A stretch of 64,000 nucleotides of DNA from Mesaphorura yosii. Lineage: Eukaryota; Arthropoda; Collembola; Poduromorpha; Tullbergiidae. Location: the NCBI GenBank assembly GCA_009869945.1, contig WIXG01000182.1, positions 1 to 64,000 on the forward strand, written 5' to 3'. Shown one piece after another: positions 33,901-46,226 of this stretch (the first letter of the stretch is position 1; every line of letters starts with the position of its first letter). The notes under the pieces were generated by a model. The model saw nothing but the letters and a program-made list of their open reading frames with translations. It was not told where the DNA came from and searched no databases. Made by a program: the position numbers and the translations under genes.

Positions 33901-36859
33901 CTGCTGCTCTACCACGTCGATTTTCAACTTTGCTCCAAACTTAGATCCCATCTGTTCCTTGCCGAGCACGGCCCAAAACACACGCTCTGGCTATAAATAA
34001 GATGTAACAGTTGTGAACTACGCACTTTTGGGTCTTTACGTGCAAGACATTCATACAGTCGATTATTTATGCGTAAATTGTATCATCAAATCTTTATCTG
34101 GAGTGGCTTTTGTTATTCTGACTCGGTTCTTATGCAATGCAGTTCTTCAATCAGATAGGTTAAGATCAGATGCATGCTGAGCAATTGCATTTAATACGAT
34201 ATTTATAAACTTACCGTTTTGGATTCTACCTTCCAACCAATGTCGTGCAGACACCACAGTCCATAAGAGCATGTTGCGTCCAGTCCCGACCCGCTTTCCC
34301 AATGGACAACGACTTCCAGGTTCATTTGATTCAGGATGTCATCGACGGGTGGAGGATTGTCGTGATCCGGATCACTCGGGACACTCTTCGCCGTGACATT
34401 GGCACTGGCACTGGAAACGTTCACGAGTCGAGTGTAAACAACGCGAAGGTTCCTGGGCTTGCCGCCTGCGCGATGGGGCGAATCTGAAAACATTCCATTG
34501 GTCAAGGTCGCATTCGTCGCATCTTATCAAGTCGGTGTCGAAGGCTTCAACGCTAATTACTACCTTGAAGTTGTATCGTAGTCAAAGGGGACTGCTTGTA
34601 GATTGTGGACGCCGAGATAGCCGTGACGGAGAGCGAGAGTCTCGTCCTTTTGGGAATTTCAACCGCGTACATCCACTTCTCGTAGACTACGTAGTTGACG
34701 CGTCCAGCTAGCTCCTGCCTTATCACGAAAACTCGTGGCACCACATCAGGCGTCCAGCTAGAGTACAAAGTACACAGGAATGTCACGCATTATTACGAAT
34801 TTTAAGCAGGGAGGTCGTAACGACGCAATATTTGTTGAGATTTAAGATAAGACTTCGACATCCACGGGGATTAAGGTCAAGTAAGTTACGGAACGACGCA
34901 GCATCATACATTAAGCATCCGGGTGACGTAAGGCGTTCGTCGGTCGAGTTCGAGGAAGCGTGTATGTTATTAATTCAACATTCAAACACGGCACCAGGGC
35001 AAGAGCGAGAACACGCGGAGAAAGCATTTGCGAGATTATGTTGGAGACCCCCGGCACCGAATTTATGTCAAACAACGCGCACTTGAACCTACGCACACTA
35101 CCGGCCTGGCATATTTAGGTTAAGAGAAAGTACAACGTAATTCATGTTGACAATGCATAATCTCGTCACGAATCACGCTACAGCACTTAACGGCCTGAGC
35201 CTGGGGCCTCGTGCTCGGAGATTACTTTCAACTCAAGCTCCTGTTACGCGTAACAACGTGCACGAGCTTCACACGTTCCTCGAGCTTCTAAATCCTAGCA
35301 GGTAATGAATGAATAATAAATTCATACATCCATTTTCGTAAATTGAAATAAATACGGTCAGGAATACGCCGAAAAATCAAGTTCAAAACCTTCAAAATTC
35401 CTTCTTTAGGAGTAACTGAAACTGCGCAATTTCCCTCCATGCAGTTAAAAGTTATTGATAGTGCCTCAAGGTAAAGAGTTTACGACCAGCGACCAGCTTT
35501 GACCTTGGACGATGTTTGCGCTATTTATAAACATTACGTAACTCAATACTTGGTAATTTGAGATTGACACTTACAATTTTTGATCAAATCACGTTCTCCA
35601 TATCAAAATCTCTGCTCTCGTTCTGCTTACCTTGTAAAATTTGAGAGCACTTGCGGGTGGTGCTTAGCAAACACGGAGGTCGTGTTCACGGTCGTCGTCG
35701 CGTCAGCGCCCTGATTTTCATATTCGAATCTGAATGCAGCGTTGAACGTGACGTTGTCGGAGTGCTTTTGTGAGCAGTGGAACAGTGGCCGGGGTGACAT
35801 GAAATCGGAGAAGAGAAACTCATCTCTGGCGGTGGTTGTGTGATTCATGGGAGAAGAGTCGGCGACCGACGGCGAATATGAGGACTGACTCGTAGAAAGA
35901 AGGCCCATACAAAAGGACGGCAGTTGGTATTCGGATCCACAAATCTCAGAAGCACCTTCGACCTTTAGACACTGAAAATAAAGAGTACGCATTGATCATT
36001 CATCCATGAATACTATCAAATGAGTGAGTAACGTGAGGCCAGGATTGCGTGAGAAAGTTTTTGCGTGCCAGCGCCACGGTGGCAAAGATCACGTCAGGTC
36101 CCTTAATTTAATGCATATAGCAGTGAATGAAAGTCATTCTTCGACCTAACTCGCACTACAGCTACGATACGGCGATAGCGTATTGACATGAAAGAAACAT
36201 TAATGGGTTCAAAGACATCTCCTTAGGACCTTGGTCAAGTCATGGACAAACTGGTTAAAACTTGTAGTCTGTCACCTTGGTATGTAGGTTATAATACCTT
36301 TTCTTTTGCCTGGTATAATGAAATACAGAAAGGTGTGTTGCCACCGTAAAGCGCTGTACGTTTTCGACATGGAATCTCTTGAGAGTGATCTCATCGTCAT
36401 CTGCATCTCCAATTAATGGTCACACTATTTACAAAGAGCATTTGAAAGACAATGGCTAACCTTTTCACATTCTAAACAGCGCTGACTCTCGCAAGTGGAC
36501 GGATTTGTCAGGAAGAGGCTGTTTAAGTCCAAGTGGGGAATGCTTTCACCAACCTGTAGCGATAAAGCGGCATCCATTCAGGATTTTCACTGATAAGCTC
36601 TAGTCTAAACACTACAAATTAGAATACACTTACAACTTACCATGCATTTTGCTTTACAAAAGGCTGTGGTCAGCGCTTTTTCATACTCGGGATCATCAAA
36701 GCGGGCCACTTTGCCATCAAGCGCATTTTGTACTGTAGCTGCAGGAAGGTTTGTGGAATTGTTCAAGCTGGCCCATCCTTCCAGGCTTTTGGGATCAGAC
36801 TGGCCAGAAGTATTTGAGCAGGTCAACAGAAGTAGCACGAGTAATAATTGAACACACAT
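30940..36859 (-). CDS. tor: Torso-like receptor tyrosine kinase
   Basis: Torso is the plasma-membrane receptor for Trunk/PTTH and signals through Ras-MAPK. Eleven exons join in phase: 36641-36859, 36461-36553, 35631-35971, 34564-34757, 34215-34483, 33813-33990, 32870-33256, 32643-32785, 31889-32314, 31581-31817, 30940-31494. They encode 1013 residues. A signal peptide (MCVQLLLVLLLLTCS) leads a cysteine-rich start (FCKAKC, STCESQRCLECEKC), then FN3-like domains. The ectodomain mark VPKCLDFLNGDFSKC lies before the last FN3, as in Torso. The TM is TTIGLIFGLILLVAGAFFV (about 570-590). The kinase has GRGAFG, VAVK, GKHVHIVGLIG, an acidic insert of about 70 residues, then GMEFLATNKVVHRDLAARN, DFGLSRD and LPIKWLALE-type IPIKWLALE. 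Orthology rests on recalled family landmarks; Ret or another FGFR/VEGFR-group kinase is the alternative. Exon 2 uses an unusual GTTAGC donor. Confidence 0.82.
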
Positions 36860-39800
36860 GCTGCTGGTGTTGTTGAACTTTCCAGGTATCCAGTTCCAGC
36901 TTCAGTCGTCTCGGACTTGAGAACCACTTTTCATTACGACCAAATTTTGCAATAAGTGGTTGAGACGATTCAGATTCCGACTGGATGCGTGCCAGGCAAA
37001 CGCATTTCACTTGTTTACACGGACACAGAAGACGCAGCAACGTCACGAGCACAGTTCATGAATCTGTTTAAGTGGTTGTTGGCATTTGTGTCTTGCCGTC
37101 GAGAAAGTTCAGGAAAGTGCAGCAGATTGTTCTAGTTCAAGATTCTATTGAGAGGTCGTACGCGTACTACTCAAACAGCACGTGCTCATGCTCTCTCGGC
37201 GTTAATTGCCTTGCTTGATGCGTTGTGTGTTCGCCTTTTGTTACTCGGTTCGTGATAAGATAAGAAAGTCGCAGAATTTCCTACTTTGTGGTTTCACTGA
37301 CGTGACAAGTCCAAAGTTCTGTTAGACTTCCAGTCACACTTCCCAGTTGCAAGGTTAGAATCAATTTACGACACCACCGATGACATTAAAATACACTTAA
37401 GCTTCGGACCAAAGTCTCACTCAGGCTACAGGTCTGAACCAGGCCAGGCTCAGCTGCTCAAAGTTTGCGTAAGTACTTTCTTCACTTCTGACTTTCACTT
37501 TATCACCTCGATGAACTCAAGTATAAAGTGCTGTGGTGTTTACAAGTTTGTTTTGTTGTCCTGCTAATTGGTTAATCAAGAGAAAAGCACGTACAACAAG
37601 GAAGAAGAGGAAGTATGAGTTTTTTCTCACTGGCTGCAGTGTTGTGGTTGACTGGCTTCAGTTTTGCGGTCTACCAAACTCAAGTATGTCCAGACGTCGC
37701 CTAGCGTCTATGCGTCTGTCGCACACGTCGTCTGGAGCACGCCAAGGTTGAGAGCAGAGTAGCAGAGGTCAAGTTCGCAGGTTCAGGTGCACAAGACGAC
37801 TAAGAAGATTAACACCAAAGAACAGACTTGAAACGAGACGAGGTGTCGACTCGTCACTCTTCAGACTGCGGTAACTCGTTGATGAGATTATCGTCGTCTC
37901 GCGTTACTTGTCGCGGTGTAATCTCATTGACAATGGTTACGCGACTGCGACTGAGACTCCGGCTGCCCGCTGCACTGGAAAATTTACTCCGTCGAAGCTT
38001 GTTGTCATTTGTCAGCTAAACTCACGCTCAAGTCGGGCTTCACTAGCACGCACGACGTACTCGCATGTAGTAAATGCAGCAGCCAGCGAATCTCGTATTA
38101 TCTATAGTAAATAGAAATAGAGCCAGATGAAGACAAGGACAAGACGCCTTACTATTCTTATACTCCTGCTGCCTGCTGCCGCTGCCTTTACTCGGCTTTG
38201 ACTTGGCTACAAGGAATTGGTAATTTGTCCTTATGTGACTGCTCCTTCCTTACCCTTTGCACTTCATCCCCTAAATCTCATTCATTCCCATCAAATCGCA
38301 TTCTGGCATCCGAATTTGATTTCGTGAATAAATGAATTCTCTTCTCACGCGCATTTGTTTATGTAAATGCTCCATTTTTATGGAACATTTGGGAAAATTT
38401 TCCTTGAAACTGATTTGGATCGTGTGAATCAATTATTTGGTGGTTCTTGTGCGTAACTGAGAGTCCAACTTCTTCTCCTGCTCAGCGTCCTGTCCTCTGT
38501 TCACTGATGCACAGCGCAAGTTCAACTCTTCACCTTTCTGCTTTCTGTGTCTTAAGATACGAGCAGAAGGTGTTTGGTCTTTATTGGCTGCTGCGCTGGT
38601 TCAATTTATTCAACAAGGTTATAAAAATCTGCTGAAATGATTTCTAAATTTGCACGGCTTCCTTTTCTCGCCAATTGTGAAGATCCACGCTTACGTGGTT
38701 CATCGGTGCTTGAATGCTGAGGAATTTATATTCGCATTCGTATAGATATTAAACGCATTTGTATTTTGTATCCACGAAGTTACGAACTAGTATGGAATAT
38801 TTACGAGATCAGCAATCACAATGGTAAGGCGCTGTGAGCTTGTAAGGGTTCCCGATTTCAATTTCGAATTATTTATGACTTCCTTCACTCAATAAAGTTG
38901 GGCTAAAGTATACAAAAGTAGAAAATACGAAATAGGCGAAAATCTTGATAAGTTGATCATTTGTATAAAGTTTACAAGAGAAGTTTGTCTCGCTGTGAGT
39001 CTTGAATTATCTTGAAAGACGCTTTTTCAAGTTAAAATGCAAAAACAATGAATCTGGTGCATAAATTCATATCAATTTTGTGATAATTTGTGTGCAGGCG
39101 TCATATTGGCGCTTTGCGGCGTGAATTCCTTCACATGAAATATGACCGCAGACATTTTGTCATTTCGTGATTCAGAACATAAACATAAAATGTAAATTGG
39201 ATAATCGAATCGAGACGCGAGGAATTACAATACCAGTGAGATTCCCACTCCTCTCGTCTTTCTCATTCTTATCGTCATCTCGTCTCTTCATTTTTAACGT
39301 TCACACGGTTCAGGAGTTCGGACCGTAGCCACAGCCAAAGCAACGCTACATTCCTTTGGCTGTGAACGGTGACTTTGTGACTTACTGGGAGCAAAGGCCA
39401 AGCTGAGCGCAGCAGAAGAGGGCCATAAAGTTTCAGCAGAGCGGAAGAGCTCGAACATTTCCACGACACAAGGCACAATTAACAATTGAAATATGACAAG
39501 AGCGGCGACTCCACGTCGCCAAACGGCCGTAATCAATTCCAACCTATTTATTCATGCAGTTTGCGAATTTGCTGGCTAGCTCGCCATTCCGAATCAAGAA
39601 TTTCTGATTTGCCATCATTTCGCTGGTCATAAATCGTGTGCCGGGTGTGAGAGAATTCTTTCTGTATTGATTCTAGGAACATGGAAAAGGAATGTCCGCT
39701 TCACTCTGCACCCGACTCCAGCTTCACATGAAAGAAATATCGAAGTTCTTCAACCTGGCCTATTTTACAATACAAAGGGGGCATGATTGGGAACATGATT

Positions 39801-40376
39801 TGAGATGTTTCGCACTGATGTGCTGAATTGACGATGGATGTATCCAAGCACCAAGCATGGGTGTTATCATACAGTCCAGTAATACGTGGTTTCACCGCCT
39901 CACTTTGTGCTTTCACTTTTCACAATCCTTTGTGTCTTGCCTTTCACGAGAAGTCAGTCAAACTCTTTGGCCGTGTCCGTGCCCATTCCTCAGATGAAGT
40001 TAAAATGAGAATTCACTCAGATAAGAGTTGAATGCAAGTAACCGGTCTTTAACAAGCTCATTCTCTTTTTGGCCAACCTCCATAGCGTCTGAAAATTTAA
40101 AAAACGCTTAACCACAATCTGTTCTCAGTCACATTGGACAGAATTGTTAATTAACTTACTTGAAACTGGACAACGGAGAAAGAGTGCCGTTGGCTTGAAG
40201 TTCATTCTGTCATTATTAGCTTAATCACAAAGTCATTTCCCTTACTACACCAATCTGAGAATAGAGTTAATTGCTAAGATTTTACATAGATATGAATTCT
40301 GAAGTTTATTGCGCCGTTTCCATGCTCTCAAAAAGCTCAACAAATGCGAACATAAACATGCAGGTCTCTGTGAGGC
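36860..40376. other. Non-coding stretch upstream of torso
   Basis: About 3.5 kb without a gene I can support. The segment next to 36860 should be the torso promoter. Scattered frames of 60-85 codons lack family features or usable splice context. No tRNA-like or repeat structure was recognised. Confidence 0.45.
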
Positions 40377-41714
40377 TCATCGTTGGTGTGTCTTTGATTT
40401 GGCTGAGCGGTTAATTTGGCTGCTTTCACGAAACCTATGAACATTAGCCACCGGAATTAAGTTCGAATTAAGCAGCCGAAACACTTCCTCGTCGTCGTAT
40501 TCATCTTCTGATGATGTCGTTGTCAATGCCATCGCCATTCTTCTCGCAACATCTTCTTGTTGCTGCTGCTGTCGTAAACGCTCTGTGTCATCCCACTCAT
40601 GCTCCGGATGCTGGACCTGATATTCACCGCAAGGATGCTGCTGCTGATGCTGATGTGTGCTCGGGTAGTAGCAATCTTTGTAGGCCTGATCTCTTAGCTT
40701 GTACGTCTCGATTGTGCGATGAATAATAATTAACTGCAAAGGCAATAGCAAAAAAAGGCAATTACTGCAAAGTACAAAGACTGGGCTAATTAGTTCATGT
40801 TTTAATTATCCCGTTTCCAGGCACGCACGGAGAACGGAGTACACTACATCTGCAATGCGGAAACACTCACGACGACGTAAAACGAGAGCGTCAACGCAGT
40901 GCAGACACAAAGAAAGAATCATTTCGTTCGCGTTTCCCGTTCCAGTTTGCAGGTTCCAGATTCTTATCATTACGAGTGTTCAGAAAGACTGGTGGCTCAT
41001 CTGCTTGGTGCACTTCATTATTATGATTATTACGGAGAAGCCCCAAAATAGTGTCTATTAACAGCAAACTTAGCCTGGCACTTTTCAAGTTGGCACTTCG
41101 CCAGCGCCGGCAAGCCCTGCCAGCGCCGTAGTGCAGTGAGGTAGGCAGAATTCGCTTACGATTGCATTACTTGATTAATTTAATTTATCTTTCCCTTTTA
41201 TGTTCCGTCTTTCTTCATTCTGCTTTCTGGTTCTACTTTGTCAGAAGATTCTTTTTACGATTCTCTCAAGCTAAAGAAACTCGAAAGAAAAGATTTGCTT
41301 TCACCGCATTTCATCCTGAAACTCGCGCCCGGCGTCGTCCATCGTAAGTGTTTTTCATTGTATTGCAAGTGTGATCTGGCATAGCACCTTTTTTTTTTTT
41401 ATCGAAACTCGACTTACCTGCACAACTGTGAAGATGATGATGAAGGCGACGACGAGCGGGAGAACGCAGGCTGGGCAAAGTACGCAACGAATGGCACCAG
41501 TTCCCGCACCACTGCCATCACTGTGCTCCTCAGACGTTCCAGTTCCAGCTACATACTCCATGATGCTCATATTTCTCTCAATGTCGCCAGCACCCCGACT
41601 GCTCCCGCAACCCGTCGCCAGCCTGGAACTTGAGCTTTGGGCGGTGGGATGCACCAGGTGATTTGAGCCGTGCTTCAGGTACGTTGAAGGAGCTCGAAGA
41701 AATTGGAGTGCCAT
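40377..41714 (-). CDS. Uncharacterised single-pass membrane protein
   Basis: I do not recognise this protein. Two exons (41418-41714, 40377-40733) join in phase 0 and give 217 residues from the first in-frame ATG. Residues 1-75 are Ser/Gly/Glu-rich with no signal peptide. One strong hydrophobic segment (CVLPLVVAFIIIFTVVQLII) crosses the exon junction at about residues 84-105 and is preceded by a CVLCPAC cysteine pair. The cytoplasmic or lumenal tail is Gln/His-rich (QQQQQ, HQHQQQH) with an acidic SSEDEYDDEE stretch. The donor is GTAAGT and the acceptor follows a pyrimidine tract, and the splice restores a continuous hydrophobic helix, which supports the model. A 12-base T run lies next to the donor. 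Orientation in the membrane is unknown. Further upstream coding exons cannot be excluded. Confidence 0.55.
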
Positions 41715-43889
41715 TGCGCAATTGTGACAAAAAACGAGCAGACACCGCCGAAGTAAAGTGTCCTGGGCAATTTCGGCCGAGATCTGCGAAAGAAGGAGAG
41801 AATATGATTTTAATCTGAAACGGAACGACTCAACATCAACTCTCAACTGGCTTCAGACATACAGCTCAACTTACATTCTTGGTATGGTAGTATTGAAAAG
41901 AAGGGAAGAGCGAAACGAAGTCGACGCCGGATTGATACGAGAACTCACAACTTTCGCGGCACGAGGCTGGAGTTGAACTGAAAAAGTATCAGAAAACTTT
42001 ATGCTCGTAAGTTGTTGGGTTTCATTTTCATCGGATTCAGACTCCAACTCGGGTTCGCATCTCTTCTGAGAATACGCGAGCCAAACTTTCACAAACTCTT
42101 TTTCCCAAGCTTTATTTTCGTTTAAGCTCCTGAACCCAAAACTAAAACCAGAGCCTTCACTCCACCAGGGCCATGCTGTAGCTGTCTCCTGCTCCGGCTG
42201 AAGCTATGCTAGCGAGCATCAGCAGTCAGCAGTGCGGTATAATTTTTGTGCTGATGCTGAGAAAGGAAAACACGAACTGCAGCCTTCGACTATAATGGGA
42301 TCATTTTGGTAACATTTTTTACTTTATTAAACTCGTTCTCAGTACACGGTACAAGACACAGTCACACGACTTTAGGCTGGCTTCCTAGGCTGCCTGGTGC
42401 TAGTTTCAGAACGCACGCTTCATTAACCCGATCTTTTATCCTGTCGTGGTGCAGACTCGCAATCCAGCACTCGTGGAGTGTCGTGGTGCTCCATTTGCAG
42501 CTGCTGAAGTCACTGATGCATGGCGTTGGCACGCAGAACGGCAAAAGTTATTTAATAATGAAATGAGGTTGATGAGATGATGATTCGGGAAGATGATCCA
42601 CATCACATCCTGCTTCCTTCCCAGCAGAATACTCGTGCACAGCATCAAAGCATAAGTACAAAAGAGAAAGCACAATAATACAATTCTGGAGATGCAGATG
42701 CAGAAAGCAGATGTGGAAACAAATACCAACTTTTGACGCAGGGAAGACGAGGCAGGCGTACGTGTATGTACGGCGAGCATTGAGCGGAACAATTCCACGT
42801 ACATCGTACGAGTATGCGGACAAGTGGCGCTCTTGGGGCCAATAAGACGGAAACAAATGTGCCAATTTTGGATTACCAGGAAAATTCATGCGGTACCTGC
42901 AAAATACGATTTGTATGGAAAGTAATGAATTCTCAGGACACACGACGACAGAAACGAGGCGCATGTGGACGTGGTCTTCTTACGTGCCGTGGTCGTGGAC
43001 GCTGTACGAGTGGGAATGAGTTTTGGTCTCATCTGGACAGACCAACGAACAAGAATAAAGACGCAAGTAGTAGAGTTGGCGACAAACGTCGATGGACGAA
43101 GTAAAGTAGATTTGAAGATTGGACGCTGGCTCCAGGACACGGCTCAGTGATTGCTGTTTATGTTTACAATTTGCTGCAGACCCCAAACACAAGACAAGAA
43201 TACTTTCACCGAATGAAAGGATAATATTATTGCAAGACACAAGATGCAATCAGTGTCCAGCGTGTAATGTGCAATGTCCTGCAGACAACGGAGGAAAACC
43301 AAAGCATTCGACTGTAATTCGCTTGGCATCTTCGACACGGTGATTGCTTGCCTGCAGAAATTCACAACATCACAAATCCTTCTGGCTTTGCAATGAGAGA
43401 AAAAAAGTTGGAGCGAGCGAAGAAAGTGTGGCGAAGGTACAGCAGCAGGAGACGACGGATGAAGTGCTCAAAACAGAAAATAAATGCAAAGCCAAGTACC
43501 ACGGGCACGCCAGAGCTCACACTGTGCAGGAAAGACAGACGACATCAAAAGAAAATATATCATGCACATCACAGTAAGGCAGCAGTAGCAGCAGAAGGAA
43601 ACCTGGGAGCTTAACATGGCTTGGCTCCGGTGAAAGTAAGAGCACGGTACGGAGTCATGAATACTTTATCACATCCTTCATAATACTCTCTCAATTTAAC
43701 TCAACTCAGAGTCAACTCTTCTGTAGCAATGTTAAGCGCAGAGGAAGCACTGAAAATGAACTTAGAATTTATTTATTCCGATTGAAATTGATAAGTCAAA
43801 TTCTTAGTATTACTTAGTAATTCTGTGTTTTGATATTTTATGCACTACAAAACTACATGGACTAATTACTGACTATTTAATATAGAGTG
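41715..43889. other. Non-coding stretch upstream of the membrane protein
   Basis: About 2.2 kb with many short overlapping frames on both strands (42300-43600) but none with recognisable features or consistent splice sites. I see no repeat or RNA gene. Confidence 0.45.
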
Positions 43890-43895
43890 TTTATT
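43890..43895 (-). terminator. Polyadenylation signal of the metallothionein gene
   Basis: AATAAA on the minus strand, about 97 bases past the metallothionein stop codon. It is the first canonical signal downstream and is suitably placed. Confidence 0.6.
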
Positions 43896-43991
43896 TGTTT
43901 AATAGTAAAAATGTCGTAGAAAAATTCCGCAGAAGCCAATTCCTTGCAGAAGCTGCCGTCAAGCCATGGCAGATCAAGCGATGGTAAATGA

Positions 43992-45808
43992 TTACTTCTT
44001 GCATGCACAGGCTCCACATTTGCAATCGGTGCATTTGCAGTCGACGCATTTGCAGGTCGCACTTTTCCCAGAAGCTGTGCACTTGCAGTCACCACATTGA
44101 CAGTTGGAACCTGAGTGAAGAAAACAGAATGCTCAATTAGCCTTCTGCCTCACTTCCTACGTTTTGAAGGCGGTGGAGTTGATTGAATCTTACATTTGCA
44201 ATCAGCGCATTTGCAGCTTCCGCTCTGGCCACAGTTGCAGGTCGCTCCACATTTGCATCCTGAGCACTGACAATTGATGCAGACGCAGCCAGCCCCTTTG
44301 CCACTGGGACCGCATTTGCAGTTGACGCATTTGCAGTCAGCACCTACGACCATAGATTATCAGATTATAAGTGTTCTGGTACAACAACTGAAGGAGTTCT
44401 TTTTCTGTTAAGCTAGACTTACATTTGCAGTCCACGCCGCACTTGCAACAGGCGCAGGCTGCCCCACATTTACATCCTGAGCACTGACAGTTGACGCAAA
44501 CGCATCCAGCTCCTTTTCCACTGGGACCGCATTTGCAATCCGCACACTTGCAATCAGCGCCTGTAAAATTAAGTGCAAGAGATTGGATATTGATTATGAT
44601 TGTGCAAGGTAAATAACATCAATAAATGAAAAGTCTTACATTTGCAGTCCACGCACTTGCAATCGCCGATTTTTCCACAACTGCACTTTGCTCCGCATTT
44701 GCACCCTGAACACTGGCAGTTGACGCAGACACAGCCAGCTCCTTTGCCACTGGGACCGCATTTGCAATCTGCACACTTGCAATCAGCACCTGCATTAAAT
44801 CAACGAAATCAAATTTAGACACTGCCAAAGTGCTACTTCATAAGGCCATATGTAAGTAAGTGTTCTGTATACAAGACTATCAAGACTTACATTTGCAATC
44901 AGCACACTTGCAGGCACCGGCACAGGCACAACTCGCTCCGCATTTGCAAGCGACGCAACGACAGTTCACACAGACGCAGCCAGCCCCTTTGCCACTGGGA
45001 CTGCATTTGCAGTCGATGCACTTGCAATCAGCGCCTAGATATATAGAAATTGCTGTTGAGTACGACTTGAGAACAGAATGAACTTCGACTTCAATTTCTA
45101 CAATTAAGGTGGCACTTACATTTGCAATCAACACATTTGCAATCGCCTTTTCCGCAGCTACAACTTGCCCCACACTTGCAGCCAGAACACTGGCAGTTGA
45201 CGCAGACACAGCCAGCTCCTTTGCCACCAGGACCACACTTGCAGTTGACACACTTGCAATCAGCACCTGTAACCCGATAAAAGAAATTTAAGAATCCTGC
45301 AATCCCGCGTCAAGATAACTTGGCAAGTGCTTGTCAGGATTCCCGAATCTTACATTTGCAATCTGTTCCACATTTGCAGCATGTGCAGCTCGCTCCACAC
45401 TTGCAACCAGAGCACTGACAATTGACGCAGACGCACCCGGCTCCTTTGCCGCTTAGACCACACTTACAGTCGGCACATTTGCAATCAGCGCCTGGAAGTC
45501 ATACATGTTCCAATTAGCTTTGAGCAATGAATGGAAATATAAGTTCCAGATAAGCAGGAAATCTTGACTTACACTTGCAGTCGGTGCATTTACAAGTTGC
45601 ACTTGTACCGCATGCACAAGACGATCCGCATTTGCTGCCGGGTCCACAGTTGCATGAAGCTCCGCATTTGCAGTCGACACACTTGCAGTTGGCTGTAGAA
45701 ACAGAATTCAGATAGAATGAGACTTGTGGCTAAAATTAGGATTCTCAAGATCTCACTCATAATTCTTGGGGTTTGGAACTTACGTTTGTCGCACGCTTTA
45801 GCAGACAT
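43992..45808 (-). CDS. Multi-module metallothionein, 376 residues
   Basis: A cytosolic cysteine-thiolate protein expected to bind zinc, copper or cadmium. Nine exons: 45784-45808, 45573-45692, 45354-45491, 45120-45266, 44891-45034, 44640-44789, 44423-44560, 44194-44343, 43992-44110. Every intron is phase 1 and splits a cysteine codon. Exon 1 encodes MSAKACDK; exon 2 is a divergent 12-Cys module; exons 3-8 are six homologous modules of 46-50 residues; exon 9 is a 13-Cys end module finishing GACACKK. Each central module follows the same plan: CADCKC(A/V/I)(D/N)CKC, G-SGKGAGC, VC-NC-C, GCKCGA-C, and a variable tail of five cysteines, 16 in all. I count about 122 cysteines in 376 residues. Lys pairs with Cys throughout and aromatic residues are absent. 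Typical arthropod metallothioneins have 40-80 residues, so this is an internally expanded form. Confidence 0.93.
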
Positions 45809-45950
45809 GATGAAGGAAGTCGAGATAATGTCACGGATTCCAAGATGAAGTCACAATTAACTTGAAGTGACAATGGTGGTTCACTTTTTCACTTGTTCAC
45901 TTTCTAAACACTAATCGTGAAATGATATAAGGTCACTGATCACTCCAGCC

Positions 45951-45958
45951 TTTTTATA
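45951..45958 (-). promoter_or_regulatory. TATA box of the metallothionein gene
   Basis: TATAAAAA on the minus strand lies 143 bases upstream of the ATG. The proximal metal-response motif starts 19 bases further upstream, the expected order for an inducible promoter. Confidence 0.7.
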
Positions 45959-45976
45959 CTGTTCAGCAAGCCGGGT

Positions 45977-46217
45977 CCGTGCGCAATAGGGAAGCGTTGT
46001 CCCATCGAGTCGTCCGCTATCGCAAAGGGCCGTGTGCAATTCGTCCGTTAATCAGTGGTTTTGCACACGGTACGCTAACCTCATCCTCTTCATACGTGCT
46101 AAAAAGTAGCGTCCCGTGTGCAAAACTGTCTCTTTGCACACAGGACGCTACTTTTCCTATACGCTCATACGTGCTAGAAAAAGCGTGCCGTGCGCAAAAG
46201 GACGTCGATGCACACGA
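45977..46217. promoter_or_regulatory. Cluster of seven metal-response elements (MREs)
   Basis: Motifs matching the MTF-1 core TGCRCNC(GG) occur at 45977-45985 (-), 46030-46038 (-), 46062-46070 (+), 46114-46122 (-), 46135-46143 (+), 46188-46196 (-) and 46209-46217 (+). The first is TGCGCACGGACCC, close to the full consensus. The last six form three inverted pairs. The pairs at 46102-46155 and 46178-46226 lie in longer palindromes. CATACGTGCTA at 46091 and 46166 shows that the block was duplicated with a 75-base period. The cluster is upstream of the TATA box and should make the gene metal-inducible through MTF-1. Confidence 0.8.
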
Positions 46218-46226
46218 AACGCTTTT

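Noticed and set aside
34900-35290. Dense short frames in the torso intron 34758-35630 considered as a nested gene
   Set aside because: Frames of 61-84 codons lack domains, and the region is fully explained as a torso intron with matching phases on both sides.
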